Shown here piece after piece: positions 9,633 to 19,106 of a stretch of DNA of 64,000 nt (position 1 is its first letter; every line of letters begins with the position of its first letter). The position numbers and the translations under genes were made by a program. The stretch comes from Flavobacterium sp. N1736 (GTDB lineage: Bacteria; Bacteroidota; Bacteroidia; Flavobacteriales; Flavobacteriaceae), in assembly GCF_025947065.1 (NCBI RefSeq), contig NZ_CP109994.1, positions 4,836,001-4,900,000 of the forward strand. The letters are read 5' to 3'. The notes below the pieces were generated by a model that did no database searches, was not told where the DNA came from, and saw nothing but the letters and a program-made list of their open reading frames with translations.

Positions 9633-10889
9633 TTAAAGATCAAATTGTTTAATTTTTCTATATAAGGTTCTTTCCGAAATGCCTAATTCATCAGCAGCAG
9701 CTTTGCGTTTTCCTTTATTTTTTTCTAATGATTTTTTAATCATTTCGATCTCTTTCTGTTCTAAACGCAAAATTTCTTCTTCCTCGATTGTTTCGGCAAA
9801 TAAATAATTATCATCTTGCATTTGATAATTGTCTTCGCGCGCTGCAGGTGTCATAACTGCCGTTCTCGGTTCTTCTTCAAAATCTATTTCGCTGTCATTT
9901 TCCTGCGAACCGTATATTTTCTGAATTAAATTCGGATTTATATCCTGCACTTTTGATGTGCCGTTTTTCATTAATTCTAAAGTGAGTTTTTTCAAATCAT
10001 TCAAATCACTTTTCATATCAAAAAGTACTTTGTACAAAATGTCTCTTTCGGTGCTAAAATCGCTGTCTTTTTTCTTGTCATTTATTACAGAAGGTAAATT
10101 GCTTCCTTCGGTTGGCAAATACGATTGTAAAGTAGCCAGTGTAATGTCACGATTTGTTTCCAGAACCGAAATCTGTTCCGCAACATTTCGCAACTGACGA
10201 ATGTTCCCGTTCCATCTGAATTTTTGCAAAAGCTGTACAGCATCGTCATCTAACTTTAACGGCGGCATTTTGTATTTATGCGCAAAATCGGCAACAAATT
10301 TTCTGAATAATAAATGAATGTCTTCGTTTCTTTCGCGTAGTGGTGGTAAAGTAATTTCGACAGTAGTCAGACGATAATATAAATCTTCACGAAATTTTCC
10401 TTTTTCAATAGCATTGAATAAGTTTACGTTTGTTGCAGCAACGATTCTCACATTTGTTTTTTGAACCTGAGAAGAACCTACTTTTATAAATTCGCCATTT
10501 TCAAGAACACGCAGTAATCTTACTTGGGTTGTTAAAGGTAATTCACCAACTTCATCAAGAAAAATTGTTCCGCCATCAGCAACTTCAAAATAACCTTCAC
10601 GCGTGCTTGTTGCTCCCGTAAAAGCGCCTTTTTCGTGACCAAAAAGTTCACTGTCAATTGTTCCCTCAGGAATTGCACCACAGTTTACAGCAATATATTT
10701 TCCATGCTTTCTGTGTGAAAGCGAATGGATTATTCTTGGAATATTTTCTTTACCAACACCACTTTCTCCAGTTACCATTACCGATATATCAGTAGGAGCA
10801 ACCTGAATGGCTTTTTCAATGGCGCGATTTAATTTTGGGTCATTTCCAATAATCTCAAATCGTTGTTTTATTGCTTGAACTGTTTCCAT
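9633..10889 (-). CDS. Sigma-54-dependent transcriptional activator without receiver domain
   Basis: 418 residues. The AAA+ domain starts almost at once: FEIIGNDPKLNRAIEKA, Walker A GESGVGKE (about 41-48), the sigma-54 contact motif GAFTGA (about 91-96) and GGTIFLDEVGELP (Walker B). A linker of about 110 residues, acidic towards its end, leads to a Fis-type helix-turn-helix (KRKAAADELGISERTLYRKIKQF) at the C-terminus. It has no N-terminal response-regulator or GAF domain, so its activity must be set by abundance or by a partner. It is probably co-transcribed with lptE, TPR gene and secG. Its targets are unknown; no clear -24/-12 promoter was seen in this window. Confidence 0.92.
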   Translation of the reverse strand: METVQAIKQRFEIIGNDPKLNRAIEKAIQVAPTDISVMVTGESGVGKENIPRIIHSLSHRKHGKYIAVNCGAIPEGTIDSELFGHEKGAFTGATSTREGYFEVADGGTIFLDEVGELPLTTQVRLLRVLENGEFIKVGSSQVQKTNVRIVAATNVNLFNAIEKGKFREDLYYRLTTVEITLPPLRERNEDIHLLFRKFVADFAHKYKMPPLKLDDDAVQLLQKFRWNGNIRQLRNVAEQISVLETNRDITLATLQSYLPTEGSNLPSVINDKKKDSDFSTERDILYKVLFDMKSDLNDLKKLTLELMKNGTSKVQDINPNLIQKIYGSQENDSEIDFEEEPRTAVMTPAAREDNYQMQDDNYLFAETIEEEEILRLEQKEIEMIKKSLEKNKGKRKAAADELGISERTLYRKIKQFDL

Positions 10890-10899
10890 GTGTTTTTTT

Positions 10900-11048
10900 G
10901 TTTCAAGTTTTATTTGTTTCAGGTTTCAAGTCTTTCATTGAAAACTGAAATTTAACTTTTAACCTAGTGCTTATATTTTTCGTTTTAGGTTTCAAGTTTC
11001 AAGTTACGCAAAGAACCTGAAACAAAAAAAACTTGAAACCTGAAACAA
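10900..11048. repeat. Intergenic GTTTCAGG/GTTTCAAG repeat cluster
   Basis: Between miaB and the sigma-54 activator, units of GTTTCAAG and GTTTCAGG appear at about 10908-10930 and 10988-11003, and the reverse complements (CTTGAAACCTGAAAC) at about 11014-11047. The arms can pair over a long distance. The same units form the perfect hairpin at 26401-26456. Both flanking genes are on the minus strand, so here it is in a possible read-through gap. Confidence 0.6.
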
Positions 11049-11052
11049 ATCT

Positions 11053-12498
11053 TTAATTCATCTCAGAATGCCCAACGGCTGTTCCTTTTAATGTTCCAGA
11101 AGTACAGCTTTCAATTTTTACATTTACAAAATCACCGATTTTATAGTTTTCTTTTGGAAAAACAACTGTAATACTTTGAGAATTTCTTCCTGAGAATTCT
11201 TCGGTTGATTTTTTAGAAACTTTTTCTACAAGAACTTCAACTGTTTGACCAATGAATTCTTCGCTTCTAAACCAGGCGTGTTTTTGTTGTAAATCGACAA
11301 TTTCCTGTAATCTTCTGGCTTTTGTCTCTTCCGGAACATCATCTTCCATTTTTCTTCCTGCCAAAGTTCCCGGACGCTCAGAATAAGAATACATATAACC
11401 AAAATTATATTTTACATATTCCATTAAACTCATGGTATCCTGGTGATCTTGTTCGGTTTCTGTTGGGAAACCGGCAATCATATCTTGCGAAATAGAAGCA
11501 TTTGGAATAATAGTTCTGATTTTATCAATCAAAGTCATGTATTCTTCGCGAGTATGTAAACGGTTCATTTCTTTCAAAATTCTGTTGCTTCCAGACTGAA
11601 CCGGCAAGTGAATGTGTTTACAGATATTTGGGTGTTTTGCAATAACATGCAATACACTTTCGTGCATATCCTGCGGATTTGAAGTGGAGAAACGAATACG
11701 CATTTTAGGGAATCCAACAGCAACCATTTCAAGCAATTGATCAAAATCAACTGCTGTGGCTTTTTGCATTTCAGAAGCATTTTCGAAATCTTTTTTCAAA
11801 CCGCCTCCGTACCAAAGATAACTGTCGACGTTTTGACCTAAAAGCGTAATTTCCTTAAAGCCTTTATCCCATAAATCCTGAATTTCGCTCATAATACTTT
11901 GAGGCTCACGGCTGCGCTCACGTCCGCGTGTAAAAGGCACAACGCAAAACGTACACATATTGTCGCAACCACGTGTGATCGAAACAAGCGCCGTAATTCC
12001 ATTACTCATTAAACGAACAGGTGAAATATCTCCGTAAGTTTCCTCTTTCGATAAAATTACATTGATAGCGTCGCGGCCTTCTTCAACTTCTGCTAATAAA
12101 TTAGGCAAATCTTTGTAAGCATCGGGACCAACAACAAGGTCGACTATTTTTTCTTCTTCCAAAAACTGACTTTTCAAACGCTCGGCCATACAACCTAAAA
12201 CGCCTACTTTCATTTTTGGGTTAATACGTTTTACCGCATTATATTTTTCAAGACGCTTACGAATAGTTTGTTCGGCCTTATCCCGAATCGAGCAGGTATT
12301 TACTAAAACTAAATCAGCTTCTTCAAGGGTTTGTGTAGTATTATATCCATTTCCGGATAAAATGGAAGCTACGATTTCACTGTCCGAAAAATTCATCGCA
12401 CAACCATAACTTTCTATAAAAAGTTTTTTTGTATTCTCAGGCTTATTCTCCAAAACAAGACTTTCCCCCTGTTTGCTTTCTTCAATAATCTTTTCCAT
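11053..12498 (-). CDS. miaB: tRNA-2-methylthio-N6-dimethylallyladenosine synthase MiaB
   Basis: 481 residues. The N-terminal UPF0004 domain carries three cluster Cys (about 33, 69 and 103: SYGCAMN, VNTCSIRDKAEQ, LGCMAERLK). The radical-SAM motif RGCDNMCTFC (Cys 178, 182, 185) comes next with the nearby RGRERSREP, and a C-terminal TRAM domain ends the protein (QTVEVLVEKVSKKS... SCTSGTLKGTAVG). It adds the methylthio group at A37 of tRNAs that read UNN codons. The order of motifs and the RERSREP sequence favour MiaB over the MtaB and RimO paralogues. Confidence 0.95.
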   Translation of the reverse strand: MEKIIEESKQGESLVLENKPENTKKLFIESYGCAMNFSDSEIVASILSGNGYNTTQTLEEADLVLVNTCSIRDKAEQTIRKRLEKYNAVKRINPKMKVGVLGCMAERLKSQFLEEEKIVDLVVGPDAYKDLPNLLAEVEEGRDAINVILSKEETYGDISPVRLMSNGITALVSITRGCDNMCTFCVVPFTRGRERSREPQSIMSEIQDLWDKGFKEITLLGQNVDSYLWYGGGLKKDFENASEMQKATAVDFDQLLEMVAVGFPKMRIRFSTSNPQDMHESVLHVIAKHPNICKHIHLPVQSGSNRILKEMNRLHTREEYMTLIDKIRTIIPNASISQDMIAGFPTETEQDHQDTMSLMEYVKYNFGYMYSYSERPGTLAGRKMEDDVPEETKARRLQEIVDLQQKHAWFRSEEFIGQTVEVLVEKVSKKSTEEFSGRNSQSITVVFPKENYKIGDFVNVKIESCTSGTLKGTAVGHSEMN

Positions 12499-12515
12499 TG
12501 TATAAATTCAAAGTG

Positions 12516-12547
12516 CAAAGATAACGCAAAAGGTATAATTATGACAA
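12516..12547 (-). promoter_or_regulatory. Promoter of miaB
   Basis: On the minus strand TTG (12545-12547), 21 bases, then TATCTTTG (12516-12523), matching the Bacteroidota consensus. Transcription would start about 10-12 bases before the miaB ATG. Confidence 0.6.
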
Positions 12548-12960
12548 GATGGCAGAGAAAAGATTTTTAGATTTTAGAGTTAAGATTTTAGATTGATCTG
12601 GAGTATCTGCAAAGGGCTTTTTCATTTAATAAATAATCTGAAATAATAAGTTTCGCCACAGATTAAGGATTAAAAAGATTTTTGAAGCTTAGTGAACTTG
12701 TCTTCAAATTTTATATTCAGATAAAGCTTCGTGAACTTTGGGGTTCATTTAATGCCTAAAAAACCAGCATATAAAATAATTATAAGCTTGGAAATCTAAA
12801 TTCTAGAATTTGTTTTAAGAAGTTTAGTGTTAAAAAAAGAACATTTCTGAGTCATATAACTTTAAAAATTATACCTATATATATATTACATTAGTTTACA
12901 GATAAATCTGCAATTTTTAGAAACATAATATCAAAATACCTCAAAAATGCATTATCGAGG
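12548..12960. other. Gene-free region upstream of topA
   Basis: No gene was found in this AT-rich stretch. A decayed direct repeat, AAGCTTAGTGAACTT (12685-12699) and AAGCTTCGTGAACTT (12724-12738), and a nearby CGCCACAGATTAAGGATT look like worn copies of dispersed flavobacterial intergenic sequence. The right end leads into the topA promoter. Confidence 0.45.
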
Positions 12961-12989
12961 TTGATATTTAAAAAAAACTTCTACTTTTG
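12961..12989 (+). promoter_or_regulatory. Promoter of topA
   Basis: TTG (12961-12963), 18 bases, TACTTTTG (12982-12989): both elements fit the Bacteroidota consensus. It places the transcript start near 12996 and shows that the ATG at 12987, which overlaps the -7 box, cannot be the start of translation; ATG 13008 is. Confidence 0.65.
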
Positions 12990-13007
12990 TTCCAGAAAAA
13001 TAGATCA

Positions 13008-15524
13008 ATGGCAAAGAATTTAGTAATAGTGGAATCACCTGCAAAGGCGAAAACGATAGAGAAATTTCTAGGAAGTGATTTTCAGGTCGAGTCAAGTTAT
13101 GGGCACATAGCCGATTTACCGTCAAAAGAGATTGGAGTAGATGTTGAGAATGGATTTAAACCTAAATACGAAGTTTCTCCTGATAAAAAAGCCTTAGTAA
13201 GTAAATTAAAGACACTATCTAAAAATGCCGAAATGGTTTGGCTGGCAAGTGATGAGGACCGCGAGGGAGAGGCTATTTCATGGCACTTGGCGGAAGAATT
13301 AAAACTAGATATTAAAAAAACCAAAAGAATTGTTTTTCACGAGATTACCAAAAGTGCGATTCTTAAAGCAATCGAGAATCCAAGAGAAATTGATTATAAC
13401 TTAGTAAATGCACAACAGGCACGTCGTGTTTTAGATCGTTTAGTAGGTTATGAATTGTCTCCGGTTTTATGGAGAAAAATTAAAGGCGGACTTTCTGCCG
13501 GACGTGTGCAATCAGTTTCTGTACGTTTGATTGTAGAAAGAGAGCGTGAAATTCAGAATTTTAATGCAGTTGCCAGTTATTCTGTAGTTGCAGAGTTTGT
13601 GAACGAAGCCGGAAAAGCTTTCAAAGCCAAATTGCCAAAAAATTTCAATACTAAAAAAGAAGCCGAAGATTTCTTAAAACAAAACATCGGATCAAAATAT
13701 AAGGTAGCTGATTTAGAAACTAAACCTACCAAAAAATCTCCAACAGCACCATTTACAACTTCGACGCTTCAACAGGAAGCTGCCAGAAAATTGTATTTGC
13801 CGGTAGGAATCACCATGCAGCTTGCACAGCGTTTATACGAAGCGGGACTTATTACGTATATGAGAACCGATAGCGTAAACCTTTCTAAAGATGCAATGGA
13901 TGCTGCGGAAGCTGAAATCATAAAATCATACGGAAAAGAATTTTCGAAACCGAGAACTTTTGCTAATAAAAGTAAAGGAGCTCAGGAAGCGCACGAAGCA
14001 ATTCGTCCGACAGATATGTCACGTCATACTGTAAATATTGATCGTGATCAGGCTCGTTTATATGATTTGATCTGGAAAAGAACGTTGGCATCTCAAATGA
14101 GTGATGCGCAGTTAGAAAGAACAAACGTAAAAATTGAAGCGAATAATCACGACGAACTTTTTACTGCTTCAGGAGAAGTTTTACTTTTTGAAGGTTTTCT
14201 TAAAGTATATCTTGAAGGACATGATGACGACGAGGAAGAACAAGAAGGAATGTTGCCTGCCTTAAAAGTAAACGAGAATTTAGCAAATAACTATATTACA
14301 GCTACAGAGAGATACTCAAGACCGCCGGCTCGTTATACAGAGGCTTCGTTGGTGAAAAAATTAGAAGAATTAGGAATTGGACGTCCGTCTACGTATGCGC
14401 CAACTATTTCGACTATCATCAACAGAAATTATGTTGAAAAAGGAACTCTTGAAGGTCAGGAACGTAATTATACACAGCTTACTTTGCAAAATAGTAAAGT
14501 AGGAGAGAAGTTGCTGAAAGAAAATACAGGTTCTGATAAAGGAAAATTGGTTCCAACAGATATTGGAACAATTGTTACTGATTTCCTTGTTAAAAACTTC
14601 GGAAATATTCTGGATTATAATTTCACGGCAAAAGTAGAACAGGATTTTGACGAAATTGCAGAAGGAAATATTGATTGGGCAACCATGATGCAGGAATTCT
14701 ATAATAAATTCCATCCAAATGTAAAAGAAGTTGAAGCCAATGCTGAACGCGAAAGCGGTGAAAGAATTCTGGGTAAAGATGCAGATGGAAGACAAGTATC
14801 TGTTCGTTTAGGAAAATTTGGTCCGATGGCTCAAATTGGAGAAGCGGACGATGAAGATAAAAAGTTTGCCAGCTTGATGTCTGATCAGAATATTGGAAAT
14901 ATTACACTTGAAGATGCTTTAAATTTATTTTTACTGCCTAAAAGTTTAGGAGAATATAAAGGAGAAGAAGTTGAAGTAAGTAATGGTCGTTACGGTCCTT
15001 ATGTGCGTCACGGAAGTGTTTTTATTTCTTTGCCAAGAGGCGAAGATCCACTTGGGGTTTCTACAGAAAGAGCTCAGGAATTAATTGACGAAAAAGCACT
15101 TGCTGATGCGCCAATCGCAGTTTATAAAGGAGAAGCAGTTCAAAAAGGTGTGGGGCGTTTTGGTCCTTTCATTAAATGGAACGGTCTTTTTGTAAACGTA
15201 AGTAAAAAATACAATTTTGATAATTTATCGCAACAAGATGTTGAAGAACTGATTGAAGATAAATTACAGAAAAATATAGATAAGGTTCTTCACAATTGGG
15301 AAGAAGAAGGGATTTTAGTTGAAAAAGCACGTTGGGGCCGCTCAGTGATTACAAAAGGTAAAATCAAAATTGAATTAAGTAAAGATGTTGATGCAACAAA
15401 ATTAACATTGGCTCAGGTTCAGGAAATGATCGCAGCTAAAACACCGGCAAAGAAAACACCAGCAAAAAAAGCAACAACCGCTAAGAAAGCTCCAGCTAAG
15501 AAAACAGCTGCTAAAAAGAAATAA
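13008..15524 (+). CDS. topA: DNA topoisomerase I (type IA)
   Basis: 838 residues from ATG 13008; the upstream in-frame ATG 12987 lies inside the promoter. Toprim domain at the N-terminus (LVIVESPAKAKTIEKFL; acidic triad in WLASDEDREGEAISWH), catalytic Tyr at about residue 284 in TYMRTDSVNLS, and the GLSAGRVQSVSVRLIV strand-passage signature. The C-terminal third holds repeated GRYGPYVRHG-type modules in place of zinc fingers, and the last 30 residues are a Lys/Ala/Pro tail (repeated AKKTPAKK) that resembles histone H1 tails and should bind DNA. It relaxes negative supercoils. It is followed after 3 bases by the ureohydrolase-like gene, so the two are co-transcribed. Confidence 0.96.
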   Translation: MAKNLVIVESPAKAKTIEKFLGSDFQVESSYGHIADLPSKEIGVDVENGFKPKYEVSPDKKALVSKLKTLSKNAEMVWLASDEDREGEAISWHLAEELKLDIKKTKRIVFHEITKSAILKAIENPREIDYNLVNAQQARRVLDRLVGYELSPVLWRKIKGGLSAGRVQSVSVRLIVEREREIQNFNAVASYSVVAEFVNEAGKAFKAKLPKNFNTKKEAEDFLKQNIGSKYKVADLETKPTKKSPTAPFTTSTLQQEAARKLYLPVGITMQLAQRLYEAGLITYMRTDSVNLSKDAMDAAEAEIIKSYGKEFSKPRTFANKSKGAQEAHEAIRPTDMSRHTVNIDRDQARLYDLIWKRTLASQMSDAQLERTNVKIEANNHDELFTASGEVLLFEGFLKVYLEGHDDDEEEQEGMLPALKVNENLANNYITATERYSRPPARYTEASLVKKLEELGIGRPSTYAPTISTIINRNYVEKGTLEGQERNYTQLTLQNSKVGEKLLKENTGSDKGKLVPTDIGTIVTDFLVKNFGNILDYNFTAKVEQDFDEIAEGNIDWATMMQEFYNKFHPNVKEVEANAERESGERILGKDADGRQVSVRLGKFGPMAQIGEADDEDKKFASLMSDQNIGNITLEDALNLFLLPKSLGEYKGEEVEVSNGRYGPYVRHGSVFISLPRGEDPLGVSTERAQELIDEKALADAPIAVYKGEAVQKGVGRFGPFIKWNGLFVNVSKKYNFDNLSQQDVEELIEDKLQKNIDKVLHNWEEEGILVEKARWGRSVITKGKIKIELSKDVDATKLTLAQVQEMIAAKTPAKKTPAKKATTAKKAPAKKTAAKKK

Positions 15525-15527
15525 AAA

Positions 15528-16679
15528 ATGGAATTTGATTTTCTAGAACCAGTTAACGAAGGGATTTTAAAATTCATTAGTTCGTTGTCTTCTCAAGAAT
15601 TAGGTAGTAAAATTGTTTTGCATACTCAAGATCAATTTCCTGATATTAGCAAAATTAACATCGCTATAGTTGGTGTTTTAGAAGATCGTAGAAATATTGA
15701 TATTGTAAATGAAGTAAACCTTACGGCTGTTCGTAAAAAGCTTTATAGTATGTTTCCGGGTAACTGGGATGCATCGATTGCTGATCTGGGAGATATTCTT
15801 GCAGGAGATTCAGTTGAGGATACTTATTTTGCGGTTAAGAAGGTAACTTCTACGTTAATAAAGAATAAAGTGATTCCGATAGTCCTGGGAGGTTCGCAGG
15901 ATTTGACCTATGCTTTGTATCGTGCCTATGATGATTTAGAGCAAATGGTTAATATGGTTGCTGTAGATAACAGATTTGATTTTGGTAAAGAAAATGAAAC
16001 AGTTTCGGCTAATTCGTATCTGACAAAAATCATAATTGATGAGCCAAATAATCTTTTTAATTATTGTAATATCGGTTATCAAACCTATTATAATTCTCAG
16101 GAAGAAATCGATTTGATCGAAAAATTGTTCTTTGACGCATATCGTTTGGGTGAAATTTCGAATAATATAGCCTTGGCAGAGCCTGTTTTTAGAGATGCTG
16201 ATTTGGTTAGTTTTGATTTAAATTCGGTAAAATCTTCTGATTCAGGAAATTACGTTACCTTTGAGCCCAACGGATTTAATGGTAAAGAGATTTGTTCCTT
16301 AGCAAGATACGCTGGAATTAGTGATAAAGTTTCCTTATTTGGAATCTTTAATCATAATAGTACAATGCAGGAATCGGCAATGATTTCTCAAATTGTATGG
16401 TATTTTATAGAAGGGTATCATTATCGTTCTAAAGAATATCCATTTGGAAGCCGAACAAATTATTTAAAATATATAGTGCCGCTGGAAGATGAAGAATTGA
16501 TTTTTTATAAAAGTGACAAAACAGATCGTTGGTGGATCGAAATTCCATTCGAATCAAGTGGTCACAATAAATTGAAAAGAAATACGTTATTACCCTGTTC
16601 TTACGACGAATATTTGTGTGCTTGTAATCAAGAATTGCCAGAAAGATGGTGGAAAGCACAGAGAAAAAACGCTTTGTAA
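15528..16679 (+). CDS. Ureohydrolase-fold protein, probably not an active arginase/formimidoylglutamase
   Basis: 383 residues with the overall pattern of the arginase/agmatinase/formiminoglutamase superfamily (IPIVLGGSQDLTYALYRAY, VAVDNRFDF, DADLVSFDLNSVKSSD, GFNGKEICSLARYAG). The manganese-binding residues expected in this family are changed: the GGDHS-type motif reads GGSQD, DAHxD reads DNRFD, and SxDxDxxDP reads SFDLNSVKS. The protein therefore probably keeps the fold but lacks the binuclear metal site. It has no signal peptide. It lies between topA and gldK, and the gldK leader begins 263 bases later. In gliding Flavobacteria a protein of this kind is known next to gldK, but its role is not clear to me. 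Confidence 0.8.
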   Translation: MEFDFLEPVNEGILKFISSLSSQELGSKIVLHTQDQFPDISKINIAIVGVLEDRRNIDIVNEVNLTAVRKKLYSMFPGNWDASIADLGDILAGDSVEDTYFAVKKVTSTLIKNKVIPIVLGGSQDLTYALYRAYDDLEQMVNMVAVDNRFDFGKENETVSANSYLTKIIIDEPNNLFNYCNIGYQTYYNSQEEIDLIEKLFFDAYRLGEISNNIALAEPVFRDADLVSFDLNSVKSSDSGNYVTFEPNGFNGKEICSLARYAGISDKVSLFGIFNHNSTMQESAMISQIVWYFIEGYHYRSKEYPFGSRTNYLKYIVPLEDEELIFYKSDKTDRWWIEIPFESSGHNKLKRNTLLPCSYDEYLCACNQELPERWWKAQRKNAL

Positions 16680-16874
16680 AGCATAATTTTAACTAAATTC
16701 TAAAAATTACAAATTTTATAAAAAATTGTTAAATTAATTTAGTAGGATAAAATTTATAAAATATAAAATTTAACGTTTTACGTCGGTTTTTTGAGTTAGT
16801 TTATCGACAAAATATTTTTTTTTTATTTTATTTAACATTATTTTTGAACGGTGAAATAAATTTCGTGAGTAGTG

Positions 16875-16905
16875 TTGTTTTTTTAATAAATAATAAATAC
16901 GTTTA
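16875..16905 (+). promoter_or_regulatory. Candidate promoter of the gldKLMN operon
   Basis: TTG (16875-16877), 20 bases, TACGTTTA (16898-16905), which misses only the last base of TAnnTTTG. It would give a leader of about 30 bases before the gldK ATG. The whole gap 16680-16942 is very AT-rich and shows no terminator hairpin, so read-through from topA is also possible. Confidence 0.4.
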
Positions 16906-16942
16906 CGGACTTATAATAATGAATAGATAATCCCAAATTTAT

Positions 16943-18349
16943 ATGAAGAAGTTTATTGCATTTGCAGCAATGTTAACACTAGTAATCGGCTGTGGTAAGT
17001 CAGGAGACAAAGGTGAGTTAGTTGGTGTTACAGGAGGGAAATGGCATCCCGAAAAACCCTACGGAATGACTTTAGTTCCAGGTGGATCTTTTATCATGGG
17101 TAAATCAGATGCTGATTTAGCTAATGTAGAAGATGCTCCAACTAAAACTGTAACAGTTCGTTCATTTTATATGGATGAGACTGAGATAACAAACAGTGAG
17201 TATCGTCAATTTGTAGAATGGGTAAAAGATTCTACAATGAGAGTTCGTTTGGCTATTTTAGCTGATGAAACTGGTCAAAAAGCAGCAACAGATGGTAAAG
17301 GTAAGAAAGCAGGAAGTATTGCTGATTATGCATTTAATGATTCTGAGCCAGATAAAATGACGGCTTATGATAAGTATATGTATGATAATTACTATAGTGT
17401 TGGAACAAAAGACGATCCTTATGCTGGTAGAAAATTAAATAAAAAAGTAAAGTTAATTAAAGATACTAAAGCTTATCCGGATGAATATTATACGGAAGTA
17501 ATGGATTCTATGTATTTGCCAATTGAAGAATCATACAATGGTTTGAGAACAGTTGACGTAAATAAATTGAAATTCCGTTATTCATGGATGGATATTCAGG
17601 CTGCTGCAAAAGCAAAAGTTGGAAAAAGAAAAGACTTCGTTAAAACGGAACAAATCGGAATTTATCCTGATACAACTGTTTGGATTAAAGATTTCGCTTA
17701 TTCTTATAATGAGCCAATGCACAATGATTATTTCTGGCACAAAGCTTACGGAGATTATCCTGTAGTTGGTGTTACATGGAAACAAGCAAAAGCATTCTGC
17801 GCATGGAGAACTTTAAATAAAAACAGCTACATTAAATCTAAGAAAAAAGGACGTGACTTAGTAAACTCTTTCAGATTGCCAACAGAGGCAGAATGGGAGT
17901 ATGCTGCAAGAGGAGGTCTGGAATCTGCAACTTATCCTTGGGGAGGTCCTTATACTAAAAGTGACAGAGGTTGTTTCTTAGCAAACTTTAAACCAAGCAG
18001 AGGAGATTATGCTGCTGATGAGGCTTTGTATACTGTTGAAGCTAAATCATACGAAGTAAATGGTTACGGATTATACAACATGGCAGGAAACGTTTCTGAG
18101 TGGACAGATTCAGCATACAATCCAAATGCATACGAGTATGTTTCAACAATGAACCCTAACGTAATTGATGGAAACAACCAAAGAAAAGTGGTTCGTGGAG
18201 GATCTTGGAAAGATGTTGCTTACTTCCTACAAGTAAGTACTCGTGATCACGAATATGCAGATTCTGCAAGAAGTTACATCGGTTTCAGAACGGTACAAGA
18301 TTACATGGGAACTCAGGTAACTGGTGGAAAAAAGAAAAGTAAATTATAA
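16943..18349 (+). CDS. gldK: Gliding motility/T9SS lipoprotein GldK
   Basis: 468 residues. Lipoprotein signal peptide with lipobox VIGC and lipidated Cys at residue 17. The rest is a formylglycine-generating-enzyme/sulfatase-modifying type domain: GMTLVPGGSFIMGKSD, SFYMDETEITNSEYRQFV, YPVVGVTWKQAKAFCAWR, RLPTEAEWEYAARGG, NVSEWTDSAYN, VVRGGSWKD and a C-terminal RSYIGFRTV. GldK forms, with GldN, the periplasmic ring of the type IX secretion system attached to the outer membrane; the enzyme fold is used as a structural one. It is the first gene of gldK-L-M-N. Confidence 0.97.
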   Translation: MKKFIAFAAMLTLVIGCGKSGDKGELVGVTGGKWHPEKPYGMTLVPGGSFIMGKSDADLANVEDAPTKTVTVRSFYMDETEITNSEYRQFVEWVKDSTMRVRLAILADETGQKAATDGKGKKAGSIADYAFNDSEPDKMTAYDKYMYDNYYSVGTKDDPYAGRKLNKKVKLIKDTKAYPDEYYTEVMDSMYLPIEESYNGLRTVDVNKLKFRYSWMDIQAAAKAKVGKRKDFVKTEQIGIYPDTTVWIKDFAYSYNEPMHNDYFWHKAYGDYPVVGVTWKQAKAFCAWRTLNKNSYIKSKKKGRDLVNSFRLPTEAEWEYAARGGLESATYPWGGPYTKSDRGCFLANFKPSRGDYAADEALYTVEAKSYEVNGYGLYNMAGNVSEWTDSAYNPNAYEYVSTMNPNVIDGNNQRKVVRGGSWKDVAYFLQVSTRDHEYADSARSYIGFRTVQDYMGTQVTGGKKKSKL

Positions 18350-18404
18350 TTAAATCAATAACCAAATCGAATCTATTTTAAATTAAAACCTAAAAAAAAG
18401 TATT

Positions 18405-19052
18405 ATGGCATTATTAAGTAAAAAAGCAATGAATTTCGCTTATGGTATGGGAGCGGCAGTAGTAATCGTTGGAGCATTATTCAAAATTACTCACTTTGAA
18501 ATTGGACCATTAACAGGTACAGTTATGCTTTCAGTGGGATTGTTAACTGAAGCGTTAATCTTTGCCCTTTCTGCTTTCGAACCAGTTGAAGATGAATTAG
18601 ACTGGACTCTTGTTTACCCGGAATTAGCTAACGGACAAGCTAGACAAAAAGCTGACAAAGCAGAAACTCCTTCTGATGCTCAGGGATTATTGTCTCAAAA
18701 ATTAGACGTAATGTTGAAAGAAGCTAAAATTGACGGTGAATTAATGTCAAGTTTAGGAAACAGTATTAAAAATTTCGAATCAGCTGCTAAAGGAATTGCT
18801 CCTACTGTAGATTCAATCGCTTCTACTAAAAAATACAGTGAAGAATTGTCTATGGCTGCTGCTCAAATGGAATCATTAAACAGCTTATACAAAGTTCAGT
18901 TAGAAAGCGCTTCAAGAAACGCAGAAGCTAACAAAGAAATTGCTGATAATGCATCTAAATTAAAAGAACAAATGCAATCAATGACTGCAAACATTGCTTC
19001 TTTAAACAGTGTTTATGGTGGTATGCTTTCTGCAATGAGTAACAAAGGATAA
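18405..19052 (+). CDS. gldL: Gliding motility/T9SS motor protein GldL
   Basis: 215 residues. Two inner-membrane helices near the N-terminus (about 11-28 and 37-57: NFAYGMGAAVVIVGALFKI and GTVMLSVGLLTEALIFALSA) followed by FEPVEDELDW and a cytoplasmic coiled-coil region (EELSMAAAQMESLNSLYKVQLESASRNAE). The acidic residue in TEALIF of helix 2 is where the proton-conducting Glu of GldL is expected. With GldM it forms the proton-driven rotary motor of gliding and T9SS. It is 55 bases after gldK. Confidence 0.97.
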   Translation: MALLSKKAMNFAYGMGAAVVIVGALFKITHFEIGPLTGTVMLSVGLLTEALIFALSAFEPVEDELDWTLVYPELANGQARQKADKAETPSDAQGLLSQKLDVMLKEAKIDGELMSSLGNSIKNFESAAKGIAPTVDSIASTKKYSEELSMAAAQMESLNSLYKVQLESASRNAEANKEIADNASKLKEQMQSMTANIASLNSVYGGMLSAMSNKG

Positions 19053-19106
19053 TTAGTTTTTGACTATTATAGTAAATTTATTAATAAGAACTAATTACAA
19101 AATAAA

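Noticed and set aside
10900..11048. Regular GTTTCAAG/GTTTCAGG units that look like a CRISPR repeat
   Set aside because: Units are 8 bases, occur in both orientations, have no spacers of even length, and no cas gene is in the window.
15488..15524. Lys/Ala/Pro tail of TopA as a separate histone-like gene
   Set aside because: It is in frame with topA, without a stop or start between, and such tails are known on TopA of Bacteroidota.
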